This document shows positions 8,749-17,385 of a stretch of 64,000 nt of DNA, piece after piece. Each line of letters opens with the position of its first letter. The first letter of the stretch is position 1. The notes under the pieces were generated by a model. The model ran no database searches, was not told where the DNA came from, and worked only from the letters and a program-made list of their open reading frames with translations. The position numbers and the translations under genes were made by a program. The stretch is from Enterococcus moraviensis ATCC BAA-383. Lineage in GTDB: Bacteria; Bacillota; Bacilli; Lactobacillales; Enterococcaceae. The stretch is from positions 220,930 through 284,929 of the forward strand of contig NZ_ASWB01000005.1 in NCBI RefSeq assembly GCF_000407445.1, read 5' to 3'.

Positions 8749-9432
8749 ATGAAGGCAATCATACATAATAGCTGGCAAAAAGTTTTAGAAGAAGAGTTCA
8801 CTAAGGAATATTATTTAAATTTACGTGATTTTTTAAAACAAGAGTATAGCCAACAAACGATTTACCCAGACATGTATCACATATACTCTGCACTAGAATT
8901 GACACCATATGATGAGGTAAAAGTAGTGATACTAGGACAAGATCCTTATCATGGTCCAAATCAAGCACACGGGTTAAGTTTTTCAGTACAACCAGGCGTT
9001 AAAACACCGCCGTCATTAATGAACATTTATAAGGAACTACAAGCTGACCTTGGTTATCCGCCAGTTTCCCATGGCTTTTTAGAAAGTTGGGCAAAGCAAG
9101 GAGTTCTTTTGTTAAACACGGTTTTAACTGTTCGCAACGGACAAGCATACTCTCATCGAGGACAAGGCTGGGAACAGCTGACAGATGCGATAATAAAAAA
9201 ATTAAATGAACGCGATAAACCAATCGTTTTTATTTTATGGGGGAAACCAGCCCAAGAAAAAATAAAAATGATTGATACAGATAAACACATTATTATCAAA
9301 TCACCCCATCCAAGTCCGTTAGCTGCTCATCGAGGCTTCTTCGGCTCAAAGCCTTTCTCAAAAACAAATCAAGCACTGGAGCAACTTGGAGAGTCGCCAA
9401 TTGATTGGAAATTGCCTGATACAGTGTCCTAA
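8749..9432 (+). CDS. ung: Uracil-DNA glycosylase
   Basis: This 227-residue family 1 uracil-DNA glycosylase removes uracil from DNA to start base excision repair. The water-activating motif GQDPYHG (about residue 64) includes the catalytic aspartate. The uracil-binding FS and NTVLT motifs are present, and the DNA-intercalating motif [13 protein letters not shown] lies near the C-terminus with the catalytic histidine. Length matches the family. An AGGAGGAG ribosome site lies 6 bp before the ATG. It is transcribed alone, upstream of pta in the same direction, and no strong terminator follows it. Confidence 0.97.
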   Translation: MKAIIHNSWQKVLEEEFTKEYYLNLRDFLKQEYSQQTIYPDMYHIYSALELTPYDEVKVVILGQDPYHGPNQAHGLSFSVQPGVKTPPSLMNIYKELQADLGYPPVSHGFLESWAKQGVLLLNTVLTVRNGQAYSHRGQGWEQLTDAIIKKLNERDKPIVFILWGKPAQEKIKMIDTDKHIIIKSPHPSPLAAHRGFFGSKPFSKTNQALEQLGESPIDWKLPDTVS

Positions 9433-9585
9433 AACAGAACGATCTGTTATAGTGCAGAAGCGTGAGTCTGTGAAAACAATATCAGAATCAACAATTTTTA
9501 CACTAATACAGCTATAAATAACTGTTATTTTCTTGAAGAATGGTGTATGATAAGTTTGTATAAATAATCAGTTGGAGGGTATATC

Positions 9586-10566
9586 GTGGAATTATTCGAT
9601 AGCTTAAAATTTAAAGTCATTCGCCGTAACATCAAAATTGTTTTCCCAGAAGCAACAGATCCTCGTATTTTAGGAGCTGCAGCTCGTTTGAAAGCAGAAG
9701 AATTAATGGAACCTATCTTGATCGGTAAACAAGAAGCCATTGTGGAAGCAGCACATGCACGCGGAATCAAAACTTCGAACTTTACGATCATCGATCCAGA
9801 TAATTATGATGGATGGGAAGAAATGGTTGCAGCATTTGTTGAACGTCGTAATGGAAAAGTCACAGAAGAAGACGCACGCAAGATTTTGAAAGATGTCAAC
9901 TACTTTGGAACAATGCTAACTTACATGGGACTTGCTGATGGTATGGTCAGTGGTGCAATCCACTCAACTGGCGACACTGTTCGTCCAGCCCTACAAATCA
10001 TCAAAACAAAACCAGGTGTTAGCCGTACAAGTGGTGCAATGATCATGGTTCGTGGCCGTGACCAAGAAAAATATATCTTTGCAGATTGTGCAATCAATGT
10101 AAATCCAACAGCACAAGAACTAGCTGAGATTGCTGTTGACAGTGCAAAAACGGCTGAATTATTTGATATCGAGCCAAAAGTAGCAATGATGAGCTTCTCA
10201 ACAAAAGGTTCTGCTAAAGCACCTGAAGTGGATAAAGTAGTAGAAGCAACAAAAATTGCAAAAAGCTTAGCGCCTGAACTTGAAATCGATGGTGAATTAC
10301 AATTTGATGCGTCATATGTAGCATCTGTTGCTCAATTAAAAGCACCGAATTCATCTGTTGCAGGACAAGCGACAGTCTTTGTTTTCCCAGAATTACAATC
10401 AGGAAACATTGGCTACAAGATTGCTCAACGTTTAGGTAACTTTGAAGCAATTGGTCCAATCTTACAAGGATTGAACAAACCTGTATCTGACTTATCTCGT
10501 GGCGCAAATGAAGAAGATATTTACAAATTATCGATCATTACTGCTGCCCAAACATTAATGAACTAA
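9586..10566 (+). CDS. pta: Phosphate acetyltransferase
   Basis: This 326-residue phosphotransacetylase interconverts acetyl-CoA and acetyl phosphate. With acetate kinase it forms the acetate-producing ATP pathway. The whole protein is the PTA_PTB domain without the N-terminal DRTGG region of long Pta forms. Recognisable blocks include FPEATDPRILGAAARL near the start, the VSGAIHSTGDTVRPALQ substrate loop and the GQATVFVFPELQSGNIGYK segment. The start is GTG, supported by a TTGGAGGG ribosome site 6 bp upstream. A terminator follows immediately, so it is monocistronic. Confidence 0.96.
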   Translation: MELFDSLKFKVIRRNIKIVFPEATDPRILGAAARLKAEELMEPILIGKQEAIVEAAHARGIKTSNFTIIDPDNYDGWEEMVAAFVERRNGKVTEEDARKILKDVNYFGTMLTYMGLADGMVSGAIHSTGDTVRPALQIIKTKPGVSRTSGAMIMVRGRDQEKYIFADCAINVNPTAQELAEIAVDSAKTAELFDIEPKVAMMSFSTKGSAKAPEVDKVVEATKIAKSLAPELEIDGELQFDASYVASVAQLKAPNSSVAGQATVFVFPELQSGNIGYKIAQRLGNFEAIGPILQGLNKPVSDLSRGANEEDIYKLSIITAAQTLMN

Positions 10567-10574
10567 TGAAATAG

Positions 10575-10631
10575 ACTAGAGAATTGAAATGAAACGTGTT
10601 TCGTTTTGTTTGAGTTCTCTAGTTTTTTTTT
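10575..10631 (+). terminator. Rho-independent terminator after pta
   Basis: ACTAGAGAA (10575-10583) pairs with TTCTCTAGT (10615-10623) around an AT-rich loop, followed by nine T residues. Confidence 0.85.
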
Positions 10632-10692
10632 CAATAATTCGGTATACTACACTACATAGGAACACGGAAAGAATAAATAAGTAGGTGAAAAA

Positions 10693-11166
10693 ATGGAGAT
10701 AACAATCAATAATCCAGAAGAAATGGAGATACTGGCTAGAAATATTGGTTCAGTAGCTACATCTGGTGATGTTATTATACTTTCAGGCGATTTAGGTGCT
10801 GGAAAAACGACAATGACAAAAGGAATTGCATTAGGATTAGGGATCAAGCAAATGATTAAAAGCCCTACGTATACGATTATACGCGAGTACCAACAAGGAC
10901 GCTTGCCTTTATATCATATGGATGTTTACCGTGTTGAAAAAGGTGCAGATGATCTCGGTTTAGATGACTATTTTGAAGGTGATGGTCTATCAGTGGTCGA
11001 GTGGGGAAAAATGTTAGGCGTGTTTTTACCCACAGATTATTTAGATACGACGATTATTAAAGATGCTGAAGATATAGAAAAACGAGTAGTGTCGATTCAA
11101 CCAGTTGGGTTAAAAGCAAAACAATTCTTAAAACGCGTTCAAGAAAAAATGGAGGAGCAAGTATGA
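10693..11166 (+). CDS. tsaE: tRNA threonylcarbamoyladenosine biosynthesis ATPase TsaE
   Basis: This 157-residue P-loop ATPase has Walker A GDLGAGKTT near residue 36 and the family blocks KSPTYTIIREY and YHMDVYR. TsaE works with TsaB and TsaD to attach threonylcarbamoyl to A37 of ANN-decoding tRNAs. Length is normal. The stop overlaps the start of the next gene by 4 bp (ATGA), so it is coupled to the downstream GNAT acetyltransferase. The same tsaE-GNAT pairing is common in Firmicutes. Confidence 0.94.
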   Translation: MEITINNPEEMEILARNIGSVATSGDVIILSGDLGAGKTTMTKGIALGLGIKQMIKSPTYTIIREYQQGRLPLYHMDVYRVEKGADDLGLDDYFEGDGLSVVEWGKMLGVFLPTDYLDTTIIKDAEDIEKRVVSIQPVGLKAKQFLKRVQEKMEEQV

Positions 11167-11684
11167 CAGAGGTTGAATTTACGATTCGGGAAGCGATCCC
11201 AACAGATGCTGAAGAAATTTTACAAGCATTAACGCTAATTGGCAGTGAGACACCTTATCTGGTGATGGATGAAAAAGGTATGGAAATGACGCCAGATGAG
11301 ATGAGTGAGAACCTAGCAAATCTGTATGAATCTCCAAATAATGTATTGATGGTGGCTTTAGCAGATGGGAAAGTCATTGGTACGGCTTCTGTCAAAGCAT
11401 CCTCTAAAAAACGTATGGAGCATATTGGAGAGATCGGGATCAGTATTTTAAAAGAATATTGGGGCTTTGGATTAGGTAGCTTGATGATGGAAGAGCTTAT
11501 CGAATGGGCTAAAGAAAGTGACGTAATCCGCCGTTTAGAGCTAACTGTACAACATCGGAATCAGCGTGCAGTCCATGTTTATGAAAAGATGGGCTTTAAA
11601 ACAGAAACAATCATGGCTCGTGGTGCAAAAACAGATGAAGGGGAATTTTTAGATGTTCATTTGATGAGCATGATGATCGATTGA
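11163..11684 (+). CDS. GNAT family N-acetyltransferase coupled to tsaE
   Basis: This 173-residue GNAT enzyme has a clear acetyl-CoA motif (ISILKEYWGFGLGSLMMEELIEW) and the later block NQRAVHVYEKMGFKTE. The acceptor is not known. Its start overlaps the tsaE stop by 4 bp, so translation is coupled, and a strong terminator follows. RimI (ribosomal protein or TsaD-linked acetylation) is often encoded near tsa genes. This protein is longer and has an N-terminal acidic segment, so I do not call it RimI. Confidence 0.85.
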   Translation: MTEVEFTIREAIPTDAEEILQALTLIGSETPYLVMDEKGMEMTPDEMSENLANLYESPNNVLMVALADGKVIGTASVKASSKKRMEHIGEIGISILKEYWGFGLGSLMMEELIEWAKESDVIRRLELTVQHRNQRAVHVYEKMGFKTETIMARGAKTDEGEFLDVHLMSMMID

Positions 11685-11726
11685 GGTAAATAAGTGAGTG
11701 AGAAAAAACATTTATTTGACTATTAC

Positions 11727-11771
11727 AAAGACTGAAACATAACCTGAAAAGTTATGTCTCAGTCTTTTTTT
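11727..11771 (+). terminator. Rho-independent terminator
   Basis: AAAGACTGA-A-CATAAC pairs with GTTATG-TC-TCAGTCTTT with small internal mismatches. It is followed by a T run and ends the tsaE-GNAT transcript. Confidence 0.88.
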
Positions 11772-11855
11772 GTAACGCTACGTTACTTTGATGTTACAAG
11801 TTACTTCTTCCTTCCTTATGTAACCACTTGCTCTTTTTCTATATCTTGTTTTCTT

Positions 11856-11870
11856 CGTAAGCGCTATACT
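11856..11870 (+). promoter_or_regulatory. -10 region with weak CRE-like overlap upstream of the GH4 gene
   Basis: TATACT (11865-11870) is a plausible -10, 33 bp before the start codon. The overlapping 14-mer CGTAAGCGCTATAC (11856-11869) matches the CcpA consensus TGWNANCGNTNWCA with three mismatches, so catabolite repression is possible but not well supported. Confidence 0.3.
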
Positions 11871-11903
11871 AAGGTCAGATAAAACGCTAAGGAGCTGAAC
11901 GAG

Positions 11904-13232
11904 ATGTCAAAAGGAATTAAAATCGTTACGATCGGTGGAGGATCAAGTTACACACCAGAATTAGTTGAAGGATTTATTAAACGTTATGATGAATTGCCTG
12001 TACGCGAGTTATGGTTGGTTGATATTGAAGCAGGAAAAGAAAAACTAGAAATCGTTGGTGCTATGGCAAAACGGATGGTCAAAGCAGCAGGTGTGGACTG
12101 TGAAGTTCATTTAACTTTGGATCGTCGTGAAGCATTGAAAGATGCTGATTTTGTGACAACACAATTACGTGTAGGACTTTTAGATGCTCGTATTTTAGAC
12201 GAACGTATCCCACTAAGTCACGGCTTGATCGGACAAGAAACAAATGGTGCTGGTGGTATCTTCAAAGCGTTGAGAACAGTTCCTGTGATTTTGGATATCG
12301 TAGAAGATATGAAAGAACTTTGCCCAAATGCTTGGTTGATCAACTTTACAAATCCAGCTGGTATGGTAACAGAAGCCGTTTTACGTTACGGTAATTGGGA
12401 TAAAGTTGTTGGTTTGTGTAACATTCCAGTTAATGCAGTCTTTGAAGAAGCAGAATTATTAGGTGAAAACAACCGTGATTTATTCTTCCAATTTGCTGGG
12501 ATCAATCATTTACACTGGCATACGATTACAGATAAAAATGGCAAAGATCGTACGGATGAGCTTATTAAAGTGATGTATGGTCAAGATGATGCGAAATCAA
12601 TCGTAGCCAACATCAAAGACAATAATTTGATTTGGGAACAAGTAGAAAATCTACACATGGTTCCTTGTCCATATCACAATTATTACTACTATACAGATAA
12701 AATGTTAGCGGAAGAATTAGAAGATTTCAAAAACAACGGTACACGTGCTGAAAAAGTGAAAGAAATCGAGCATGAATTGTTTGAATTATACAAAGATCCT
12801 AATTTAGACTATAAACCAAAACAATTAGCAGAACGTGGCGGTGCACGTTATAGCGATGCAGCGTGTGAAATCATCAACTCGATCCACAATGACAAACGTA
12901 CGACAATGACCGTCAGCACTAGAAACAACGGGACGATTACAGATCTACCAGCTGAAAGTGCAGTAGAAGTAACGTGTACAATTACTGGAAAAGGTCCAGT
13001 TCCGTATAACTTTGGCAGTTTCAAACCGCAAGAACGTGGATTGCTACAGGTGATGAAATCAATGGAAGAATTAACCATTGAGGCAGCTGTCACAGGAGAC
13101 TATGGCACCTTGCTACAAGCATTTACAATGAACCCATTGATCACAAGTGGTGATGTTGCCAAAGAAGTGATGGATGAATTATTAGAAGCGCATAAACATT
13201 ATTTACCAGCATTCTTTAAAGAAGAAAACTAA
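11904..13232 (+). CDS. 6-phospho-beta-glucosidase, glycoside hydrolase family 4
   Basis: This 442-residue GH4 enzyme hydrolyses 6-phospho-beta-glucosides after PTS uptake, using NAD and a divalent metal. The N-terminal dinucleotide fold (VTIGGGSSYTPELVEG) is followed by the NFTNPAGMVTEAV motif. The metal-site cysteine motif (GLCNIPVN) and the histidine motif (NHLHWH) come next. The CNIP form is typical of the 6-phospho-glucosidase branch, not of alpha-galactosidases. No PTS genes adjoin it, so the sugar transporter is encoded elsewhere. It is convergent with an RpiR-type regulator that probably controls it. AAGGAGCTG precedes the ATG. Confidence 0.9.
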   Translation: MSKGIKIVTIGGGSSYTPELVEGFIKRYDELPVRELWLVDIEAGKEKLEIVGAMAKRMVKAAGVDCEVHLTLDRREALKDADFVTTQLRVGLLDARILDERIPLSHGLIGQETNGAGGIFKALRTVPVILDIVEDMKELCPNAWLINFTNPAGMVTEAVLRYGNWDKVVGLCNIPVNAVFEEAELLGENNRDLFFQFAGINHLHWHTITDKNGKDRTDELIKVMYGQDDAKSIVANIKDNNLIWEQVENLHMVPCPYHNYYYYTDKMLAEELEDFKNNGTRAEKVKEIEHELFELYKDPNLDYKPKQLAERGGARYSDAACEIINSIHNDKRTTMTVSTRNNGTITDLPAESAVEVTCTITGKGPVPYNFGSFKPQERGLLQVMKSMEELTIEAAVTGDYGTLLQAFTMNPLITSGDVAKEVMDELLEAHKHYLPAFFKEEN

Positions 13233-13240
13233 TTAAAAAA

Positions 13241-13273
13241 GCAAGATCACTCGTTTTTTATGAGTGGTCTTGC
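13241..13273. terminator. Bidirectional terminator between the GH4 gene and the RpiR gene
   Basis: GCAAGATCACTC pairs with GAGTGGTCTTGC (one G-T pair), flanked by A and T runs on both sides. It covers the ends of both convergent genes. Confidence 0.85.
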
Positions 13274-14019
13274 TTTTGTTTTTGCACTTCTTTTGCCAAG
13301 TACTCTACGGTATAAAGCGCAGGAACCTGTGATGTGATATCACTATCTCCAATTCTTTCAGTTGAAATATAATAAGGGATGTTTATGTCTGAAAGGGTGG
13401 CTATTGTTGACTTTTCACTATTAGTAATCGAAATAATGGAACAGTCATTCGTAATAAAATGATTCAAATAATCGATAATCGCCTCATTTTCCCCACTAAC
13501 AGAAAGAGCAATCACACAAACATTTTTTGCCATACTTTTATTAAAAAAGTTTACTGGATGGTTGATAGGATCTTCTATATGAAAGGCCATACTGAAAATA
13601 GACGAAAAATATAAGGCGCCATATTCGGCAATGATTTTTGACGAACCGGTTCCGATAAAAACGACAAGATCTCTTTTAGCTAACATTTTTGCAGCAGCTT
13701 TCATTCGTTCTTGATAAAAAGCCTCTGTAGAACGTTGAATGAAATTAGTGAAAGAGGTCTCATCTACAGCATGAGTTGTAGTAGGTTCGGCCAACGATTT
13801 TCGATACAAATTCAGTTTTATTTTAAATTCAGAAAAGCCTTCACACCCAAACTTTCGACAAAAACGTAAAATACTGGCTGTGCTGCTATGTGTTTCTTTA
13901 GCTAATTCGCGAATTCGCATATAAACCACTTCATCGATATGAGAAGCAACATATTTATAGATTTCTAAGTCGATAGGACTTAAATCTGGACTGTGATCTA
14001 AAAATAACAAGATACCCAC
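13258..14019 (-). CDS. MurR/RpiR family transcriptional regulator
   Basis: This 253-residue regulator has an N-terminal RpiR helix-turn-helix (about residues 1-75, with THSSTASILRFCRKFGCEGFSEFK). A SIS sugar-phosphate-binding domain follows (about 100-240, with VFIGTGSSKIIAEYG and VIALSVSGENEAIIDYL). Such proteins sense phosphosugars. Its convergent position with the GH4 phosphoglucosidase suggests that gene is its target (inference). The start is GTG and overlaps the TAG stop of the upstream acetyltransferase by one base, so expression is coupled to it. The ribosome site is weak, consistent with coupling. Confidence 0.88.
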   Translation of the reverse strand: MGILLFLDHSPDLSPIDLEIYKYVASHIDEVVYMRIRELAKETHSSTASILRFCRKFGCEGFSEFKIKLNLYRKSLAEPTTTHAVDETSFTNFIQRSTEAFYQERMKAAAKMLAKRDLVVFIGTGSSKIIAEYGALYFSSIFSMAFHIEDPINHPVNFFNKSMAKNVCVIALSVSGENEAIIDYLNHFITNDCSIISITNSEKSTIATLSDINIPYYISTERIGDSDITSQVPALYTVEYLAKEVQKQKQDHS

Positions 14020-14561
14020 TACTTTCTTTGTTCATATTCGTTCGTTAAATCAACACTATACACAAAATGACGAACGGGCAGACCGGAATAATCTTTATCA
14101 AATTGTTTGACGATGGTCATTCCATTTTTTTCAGCAACTTTTCGAGAAGAGAGATTCGTATCTCGAATGATAGAACAAATTTTTTCTGCTTTTAATTCAT
14201 TTTTAGCATAGGTGATGCATAGTTGGCTAGCAGAACTTGCATAGCCTTGATTCCAATAGCGTTTATTGACTAAGAAGCCAATTTCTAATAAGGATTCATC
14301 TTCGACATCTGAATAGACAATACCACATTGACCGACAAAAACTTTATTTTTTTGATCGATGATCGCCCATAAGCCAACGCCATTTTCTTGATAACTTTTT
14401 AAATTCCACGCTAACCAATCCGTGACTTTCTCTTTTGTAAATGCTGATTCATACGCATACATCGTTTCCTCATCTTGTAGAATCAAACATAGATCCTCAA
14501 AATCTTCGGATGTGAATTCTCTTAAATAGAGCAGTTCATTTTCAATTATTTTTTTATCCAT
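14019..14561 (-). CDS. RimJ/RimL-like GNAT acetyltransferase
   Basis: This 180-residue acetyltransferase has the RimJ/RimL pattern: an N-terminal LYLREFTSEDFEDL block, the VGQCGIVYSD strand, GFLVNKRYWNQGYASSA as acetyl-CoA motif A, and NLSSRKVAEKNGM near the end. Enzymes of this type acetylate protein N-termini or small amines; the acceptor here is unknown. It sits between a second GNAT gene upstream (12-bp gap) and the RpiR gene downstream (1-bp overlap). All three are on the minus strand and likely share one transcript. Confidence 0.87.
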   Translation of the reverse strand: MDKKIIENELLYLREFTSEDFEDLCLILQDEETMYAYESAFTKEKVTDWLAWNLKSYQENGVGLWAIIDQKNKVFVGQCGIVYSDVEDESLLEIGFLVNKRYWNQGYASSASQLCITYAKNELKAEKICSIIRDTNLSSRKVAEKNGMTIVKQFDKDYSGLPVRHFVYSVDLTNEYEQRK

Positions 14562-14573
14562 TGCTCGTCTCCG

Positions 14574-15044
14574 TTAATTTAAACGTAAACTCATGATGTA
14601 CAAAGGACCAAATTCTCCTTCGACAATTCTGTCTAATCGTTTAAACTCATTTTTTTCATAAAGTGTTTGAGCAGCTATATTTTGTTTGTTCACTGCAAGA
14701 ACGATTTCATTAACAGTTGGAAAATTTACTTGTGTAAAATCCGGTAATAACTGCAGCGCTTTTTTTGCGTAGCCCTGTCCTTGGTATCTCTGATCTGTAG
14801 AAAAAGTTCTTAGTAAAATAGCGTGTTTATTTGTTGTATATAATGCAACATCTTTTTTTTCATCTAAAACAAAAAAATTCGTTAATTGATTATCAGTGAT
14901 TCCAAGTATTGGGTGAACAAAAGGATTTTCTAAAGCAATTTTGATAGGCATTTCTGGAGTGCCAGTAAAACGTAACTGCTCATCATTTAATTGGTATTGC
15001 TGAATCAACTGAGAAAAATCATTAGTGTATTCTTGTAAGAGCAT
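14574..15044 (-). CDS. GNAT family N-acetyltransferase
   Basis: This 156-residue GNAT protein has the core motif DQRYQGQGYAKKALQLL and the C-terminal block KQNIAAQTLYEKNEFKRLDR. The acceptor is unknown. It is the first gene of a minus-strand run that continues with another GNAT gene and the RpiR regulator. An AAAGGGTG ribosome site lies before the ATG. An extended -10 candidate (TGGTAGAAT, minus strand) lies in the 15045-15090 gap. It diverges from the MarR operon. Confidence 0.85.
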   Translation of the reverse strand: MLLQEYTNDFSQLIQQYQLNDEQLRFTGTPEMPIKIALENPFVHPILGITDNQLTNFFVLDEKKDVALYTTNKHAILLRTFSTDQRYQGQGYAKKALQLLPDFTQVNFPTVNEIVLAVNKQNIAAQTLYEKNEFKRLDRIVEGEFGPLYIMSLRLN

Positions 15045-15121
15045 GTGAGCACACCCTTTCTATTAGTTTATTCTACCATAATAAAGCAAAAGATTTTCAT
15101 CAAAAGAGTTCGAGAATCTCC

Positions 15122-15151
15122 TTGACCTTTCCATAACTCTTATCGTAATAT
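15122..15151 (+). promoter_or_regulatory. Promoter of the MarR-ABC exporter operon
   Basis: TTGACC (-35, 15122-15127) and TAATAT (-10, 15146-15151) are separated by 18 bp. They lie 37 bp upstream of the marR start codon. Confidence 0.65.
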
Positions 15152-15169
15152 AGTTAGGAACCGAACTAT
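15150..15169. promoter_or_regulatory. Probable MarR operator
   Basis: A 20-bp imperfect palindrome, ATAGTTnGGnnCCnAACTAT, starts at the end of the -10 element and covers the likely transcription start. Its length and symmetry fit binding by a MarR dimer. The adjacent downstream gene encodes a MarR protein, so autorepression of the exporter operon is the simplest reading. Confidence 0.65.
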
Positions 15170-15187
15170 TTAACAAGGAGGTAAATC

Positions 15188-15652
15188 ATGGACAGAAAAA
15201 TCGGTCTAAAAATCAGAATTTTAGCCAACGAACTTAACCGTAAAGCAGCAGAAATTTTAAAAGAAGACGACGGCGAAGCCTCTTCAAGCATTCAAATGCG
15301 TATTCTTAATTTCATCCACCGCCGTAATAGCCAACAAATCCCAGTTTATCAAAAAGATATCGAACAAGAATTTGACATTCGCCGTTCTACTGCAACAGGT
15401 GTCTTACAAACAATGGAAAAACGCTTATTTATCGAGCGAAAAAGTTGTGAAGAAGACAACCGCTACAAAACAATCATCTTAACTGAATTAGGTCAACAAA
15501 AAGTCAAAGAAAACATCGTAAAGTTACATAAATTCGATGAGTTACTCATTCAAGGGATTCCAGAAGAACATGTAACAATTTTTTTTGATGTAATGGAAAA
15601 ACTATCTGCTAACAGCAAAAAAATAAATAAGGAAGGTGAACGGATTACATGA
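15188..15652 (+). CDS. MarR family transcriptional regulator
   Basis: This 154-residue protein has a central winged helix (KDIEQEFDIRRSTATGVLQTMEKRLFIERKSCEEDNRYKT split across recognition helix and wing) flanked by helices for dimerisation. The DNR motif in the wing is typical of the family. It is the first gene of an operon with two ABC exporter subunits; its stop overlaps the next start by 4 bp (ATGA). The palindrome at 15150-15169 is the likely operator. A drug-like or lipid-like ligand probably relieves repression (inference). AAGGAGG precedes the ATG. Confidence 0.92.
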   Translation: MDRKIGLKIRILANELNRKAAEILKEDDGEASSSIQMRILNFIHRRNSQQIPVYQKDIEQEFDIRRSTATGVLQTMEKRLFIERKSCEEDNRYKTIILTELGQQKVKENIVKLHKFDELLIQGIPEEHVTIFFDVMEKLSANSKKINKEGERIT

Positions 15653-17385
15653 TAAAAAAACTGATCGCCAATATCGGCGTCTATAAAAAAGAAAGTATCA
15701 TTACACCACTTTATGTAACTGGAGAAGTAATTTTAGATATTATTATCCCATTGGTTATGGCAATGATGATTGATAATGGTATCGAAAAAGGAGATACCAA
15801 AGCCATTTTGATGTACGGCACGCTTTTATTTATTTGTGCAATCATTGCGTTATTTTTTGGAGCGATGTCAGGACGTTATGCGGCCGTTGCTTCAGCCGGT
15901 TTTGCCAAAAATTTACGTGATCAATTATTTGTTCGTATCCAAGGCTTTTCTTTTTCAAACATTGATCGTTTTTCTACATCCAGTCTGATTACGCGGATGA
16001 CAACAGACGTGACCAATGTTCAAAATGCGTATCAAATGATTATTCGACTGTTAGTTCGTAGTCCATTGATCATGATTTTTTCATTGGCGATGGCGTATAG
16101 CATCAACAAAGATCTGTCCTTGATTTATTTGGGCGTCGTACCGTTTTTGATGATTGGGTTAGCGCTAGTTATTTATTTTGCTCATCCTAATTTTAATAAA
16201 GTTTTTCGCATTTATGATAAATTAAATAACGTTGTTCAAGAAAACCTACAAGGAATTCGAGTAGTTAAATCTTATGTAAGAGAAAAACATGAAGATGAGA
16301 AATTCAAAACAGTTTCTAAAGATATCTACAAAACATTCTCAAAAGCACAAAGTATAGTTGCCTTTAATAATCCTATTTTACAATTTGCAGTCTACACATG
16401 TATGTTGTTGATTTCGTGGCTAGGAGCAAAATTTGTAGTAGGAAGCACGTTAACTACTGGGGAACTGGTCAGCATGTTTACCTATACAATGCAGATTTTA
16501 ATGAGTTTAAATATGTTATCAATGGTTTTTGTCATCGTGCTGATTGCACGGACCTCTGCTGAGCGTATTACAGAAGTGTTATCGGAGGAAAGTGATTTAA
16601 AAAACAATGCAGATCCACTTTACGAAATTCCTGATGGTTCTGTTCGATTTAACGACGTGTGTTTTAGCTATGCGAATAACCTTGAGAAATTGGCTTTGAT
16701 GCATGCGAATCTGGAAATAAAATCTGGTGAAGTCATCGGTATTGTTGGCGGAACAGGTAGCTCCAAATCAACATTGGTTCAGCTTATCCCAAGATTATAC
16801 GATGTCACACAAGGCTCAGTAGAAGTTGGTGGACATGATGTACGGGATTATGATTTGAAATCTCTGCGGGATCAAGTCAGTATGGTTTTACAAAACAATG
16901 TATTGTTTACAGGAACAATCAAAGAAAATCTGCGCTGGGGAAATGAAGAAGCAACAGATGAAGATTTGGTTAGGGTATGTAAAATTGCTCAGGCAGATAG
17001 TTTTATAGAAGAATTTCCTGATAAGTATGATACGATGCTTTCACAAGGTGGGAACAATGTATCCGGTGGGCAAAAGCAACGTTTATGTATTGCTCGTGCA
17101 TTGCTGAAAAAACCAAAAATCTTGATTTTAGATGATTCAACCAGTGCGGTAGACACAAAAACTGATCGACTAATACGTGAAGGAATGAGACAAGAGATTC
17201 CGGGAACGACAACCTTTATCATCGGACAACGAGTGTCCTCTGTTCAAGATTCAGATCGCATCATTGTGATGGACAAAGGCTTAATTGATGCTGTTGGCAC
17301 GCACGATGAATTATTAGCAAATAATCAGATTTATCGAGAAGTTTATGAGTCTCAACAGAAAGGATTTGGTGAAGAAGATGCGTGA
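15649..17385 (+). CDS. MarR-linked ABC exporter subunit, degenerate-site half
   Basis: This 578-residue half-transporter has an N-terminal exporter domain (about residues 1-310) and an ATPase domain. Walker A is GGTGSSKST with serine replacing the glycine before lysine, and the signature is canonical (SGGQ). Walker B has aspartate in place of the catalytic glutamate (LILDDSTSAVD), and the H-loop histidine is glutamine (IIGQRVSS). This is the non-hydrolytic subunit of a heterodimer whose partner is encoded next, with an 8-bp overlap. The operon structure and MarR control suggest multidrug or toxic-lipid export. Confidence 0.9.
   Translation: MIKKLIANIGVYKKESIITPLYVTGEVILDIIIPLVMAMMIDNGIEKGDTKAILMYGTLLFICAIIALFFGAMSGRYAAVASAGFAKNLRDQLFVRIQGFSFSNIDRFSTSSLITRMTTDVTNVQNAYQMIIRLLVRSPLIMIFSLAMAYSINKDLSLIYLGVVPFLMIGLALVIYFAHPNFNKVFRIYDKLNNVVQENLQGIRVVKSYVREKHEDEKFKTVSKDIYKTFSKAQSIVAFNNPILQFAVYTCMLLISWLGAKFVVGSTLTTGELVSMFTYTMQILMSLNMLSMVFVIVLIARTSAERITEVLSEESDLKNNADPLYEIPDGSVRFNDVCFSYANNLEKLALMHANLEIKSGEVIGIVGGTGSSKSTLVQLIPRLYDVTQGSVEVGGHDVRDYDLKSLRDQVSMVLQNNVLFTGTIKENLRWGNEEATDEDLVRVCKIAQADSFIEEFPDKYDTMLSQGGNNVSGGQKQRLCIARALLKKPKILILDDSTSAVDTKTDRLIREGMRQEIPGTTTFIIGQRVSSVQDSDRIIVMDKGLIDAVGTHDELLANNQIYREVYESQQKGFGEEDA

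Noticed and set aside
9525..9791. Minus-strand ORF over the pta start
   Set aside because: It is antisense to pta and its promoter region, without a ribosome site.
11856..11869. Strong CRE site before the GH4 gene
   Set aside because: Three of the fixed consensus positions mismatch, so it is only listed as weak.
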